A stretch of 64,000 nucleotides of DNA from Flavobacteriaceae bacterium D16 (GTDB lineage: Bacteria > Bacteroidota > Bacteroidia > Flavobacteriales > Flavobacteriaceae). Of this stretch, positions 63,424 through 64,000 are shown one piece after another (the first letter of the stretch is position 1; every line of letters begins with the position of its first letter). A model generated the notes under the pieces. That model was not told the origin of the DNA and did no database searches. It worked only from the letters and a program-made list of their open reading frames with translations. The stretch lies in assembly GCA_021295155.1 (NCBI GenBank), contig JAJTJC010000036.1, positions 1-64,000 of the forward strand, read 5' to 3'. A program made the translations under genes and the position numbers.

Positions 63424-64000
63424 ATGAGCTTACTTAAAGTAGGAGTTTTTGCAACCTCTAAAAAAATGAATGAAAAAAGGGTGCCAATACATCCTGATCA
63501 ATTGGAGTGGATAGATGAGGAAGTTCGACAGCATCTGTTTTTTGAAGAGGGCTATGGATTACGGTTTGGGATGAAAGATGACGAAATCGCCACCCTATCA
63601 GGTGGTACCCGAGGCAGGGAGGAGCTGTTTGAGGCCTGTGATATAGCCTTGCTGGCAAAACCCGTACAAAAAGATTTTGAGAACATGAAAGCCGGTACCA
63701 TCCACTGGGGATGGCCACACTGTGTGCAGCAAAGGGGTATTACCCAAACTGCCATTGATCAGAGACTTACCCTCATTGCCTGGGAAGCCATGCATGGGTG
63801 GTCTGCCCATGGGGACTGGCAATTGCATATATTTCAAAAGAATAATGAAATTGCCGGATATGCGGGGGTACACCATGCCATGAACCTGCTGGGAATCGAT
63901 GGGAACTATGGCCCCAGTCGCAAAGCCGTTGTGATAAGTTTTGGCTCGGTAAGCAGAGGGGCAGTACGTGCCTTACAGAACAGGGGCATACAGGATATAA
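63424..64000 (+). CDS. Alanine dehydrogenase/PNT-like protein, N5-(carboxyethyl)ornithine synthase-like (3' truncated by window)
   Basis: Starts at the ATG at 63424 and stays open to base 64000 (192 codons, incomplete). The N-terminal AlaDh_PNT domain is evident: KVGVFATSKKMNEKRVPIHP, LFFEEGYGLRFGMKDDEI, and CDIALLAKPVQKDFENMKAG. The second half begins the NAD-binding domain with LTLIAWEAMHGWSA, EIAGYAGVHHAMNLLG and the Rossmann glycine loop VVISFGSVSRGAV. These details, in particular the EKRVPIHPDQ start and the AGYAGVHHAMNLL region, look closer to N5-(carboxyethyl)ornithine synthase than to classical alanine dehydrogenase. The catalytic specificity cannot be decided from this part. Confidence 0.8.
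   Translation, partial: MSLLKVGVFATSKKMNEKRVPIHPDQLEWIDEEVRQHLFFEEGYGLRFGMKDDEIATLSGGTRGREELFEACDIALLAKPVQKDFENMKAGTIHWGWPHCVQQRGITQTAIDQRLTLIAWEAMHGWSAHGDWQLHIFQKNNEIAGYAGVHHAMNLLGIDGNYGPSRKAVVISFGSVSRGAVRALQNRGIQDI

Overview
The window is a stretch of chromosome from a member of the Bacteroidetes, almost certainly a (probably marine) Flavobacteriaceae. Supporting signs are a SusC/SusD pair, a type IX secretion (T9SS) cargo protein with a C-terminal sorting domain, a hybrid two-component system with an AraC output domain, GSCFA, DUF5522 and DUF5117 proteins, and promoters of the Bacteroidetes type (TTG, about 20 bases, TAnnTTTG). The genus cannot be fixed from the sequence alone. Most of the window is ordinary core and envelope genome. 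There is no CRISPR array, prophage, insertion sequence or integrase.

Layout. 0.3-8.3 kb: an outer-membrane porin-like protein, then a large T9SS cargo protein translationally coupled to a lipoprotein, and a secreted protein with a decayed paralogue fragment behind it. 9-14.3 kb (minus strand): a susC-susD-lipoprotein operon with no enzyme gene. 14.5-21.5 kb: rnhB and a series of envelope proteins (beta-propeller lipoprotein, OmpA-like protein, two secreted proteins). 21.5-29 kb: lipB, a Pmp3/YqaE peptide, a thioredoxin-fold lipoprotein, a DUF302-like protein, lysS, a PKD lipoprotein and an SLC13 transporter. 29-30.5 kb (minus): two paralogous secreted acidic repeat proteins built on a YLPEGF repeat of about 35 residues. 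30.8-34.3 kb: a DUF5117-type zinc protease, a 53-residue membrane peptide and a Spy-like protein. 34.3-37.6 kb (minus): a tightly packed operon of a mini HExxH protein, an ACC-deaminase-like enzyme, a glucosaminidase-LysM protein and hemL. 37.8-47.5 kb: DUF5522, DUF4136, an aromatic amino acid hydroxylase, GSCFA, alaS, an M23 peptidase plus MerR, and a LemA-TPM-TPM operon. 47.5-54.8 kb: der, an AT-rich NeuD/PglD-like acyltransferase beside a membrane-protein gene whose start seems to be lost, a choice-of-anchor I lipoprotein, and era with an AgcS transporter. 54.9-55.7 kb: initiator tRNA-Met followed by an array of hairpin repeats. 55.9-64 kb: a hybrid two-component regulator, small membrane proteins and lipoproteins, a lipobox-bearing methyltransferase, a decayed NAD(P)-binding reductase, and the start of an alanine-dehydrogenase-like gene that runs off the window.

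How the genes relate. Housekeeping genes (rnhB, lipB, lysS, hemL, alaS, der, era, initiator tRNA) are interspersed with envelope and secretion functions. The least explained parts are the YLPEGF repeat protein pair, the hairpin array behind the initiator tRNA, three gene remnants (near 8.7, 24.1 and 63 kb) and the start-less gene at 50.3 kb. Several start codons were moved inward here because a signal peptide, lipobox or promoter fixes them.
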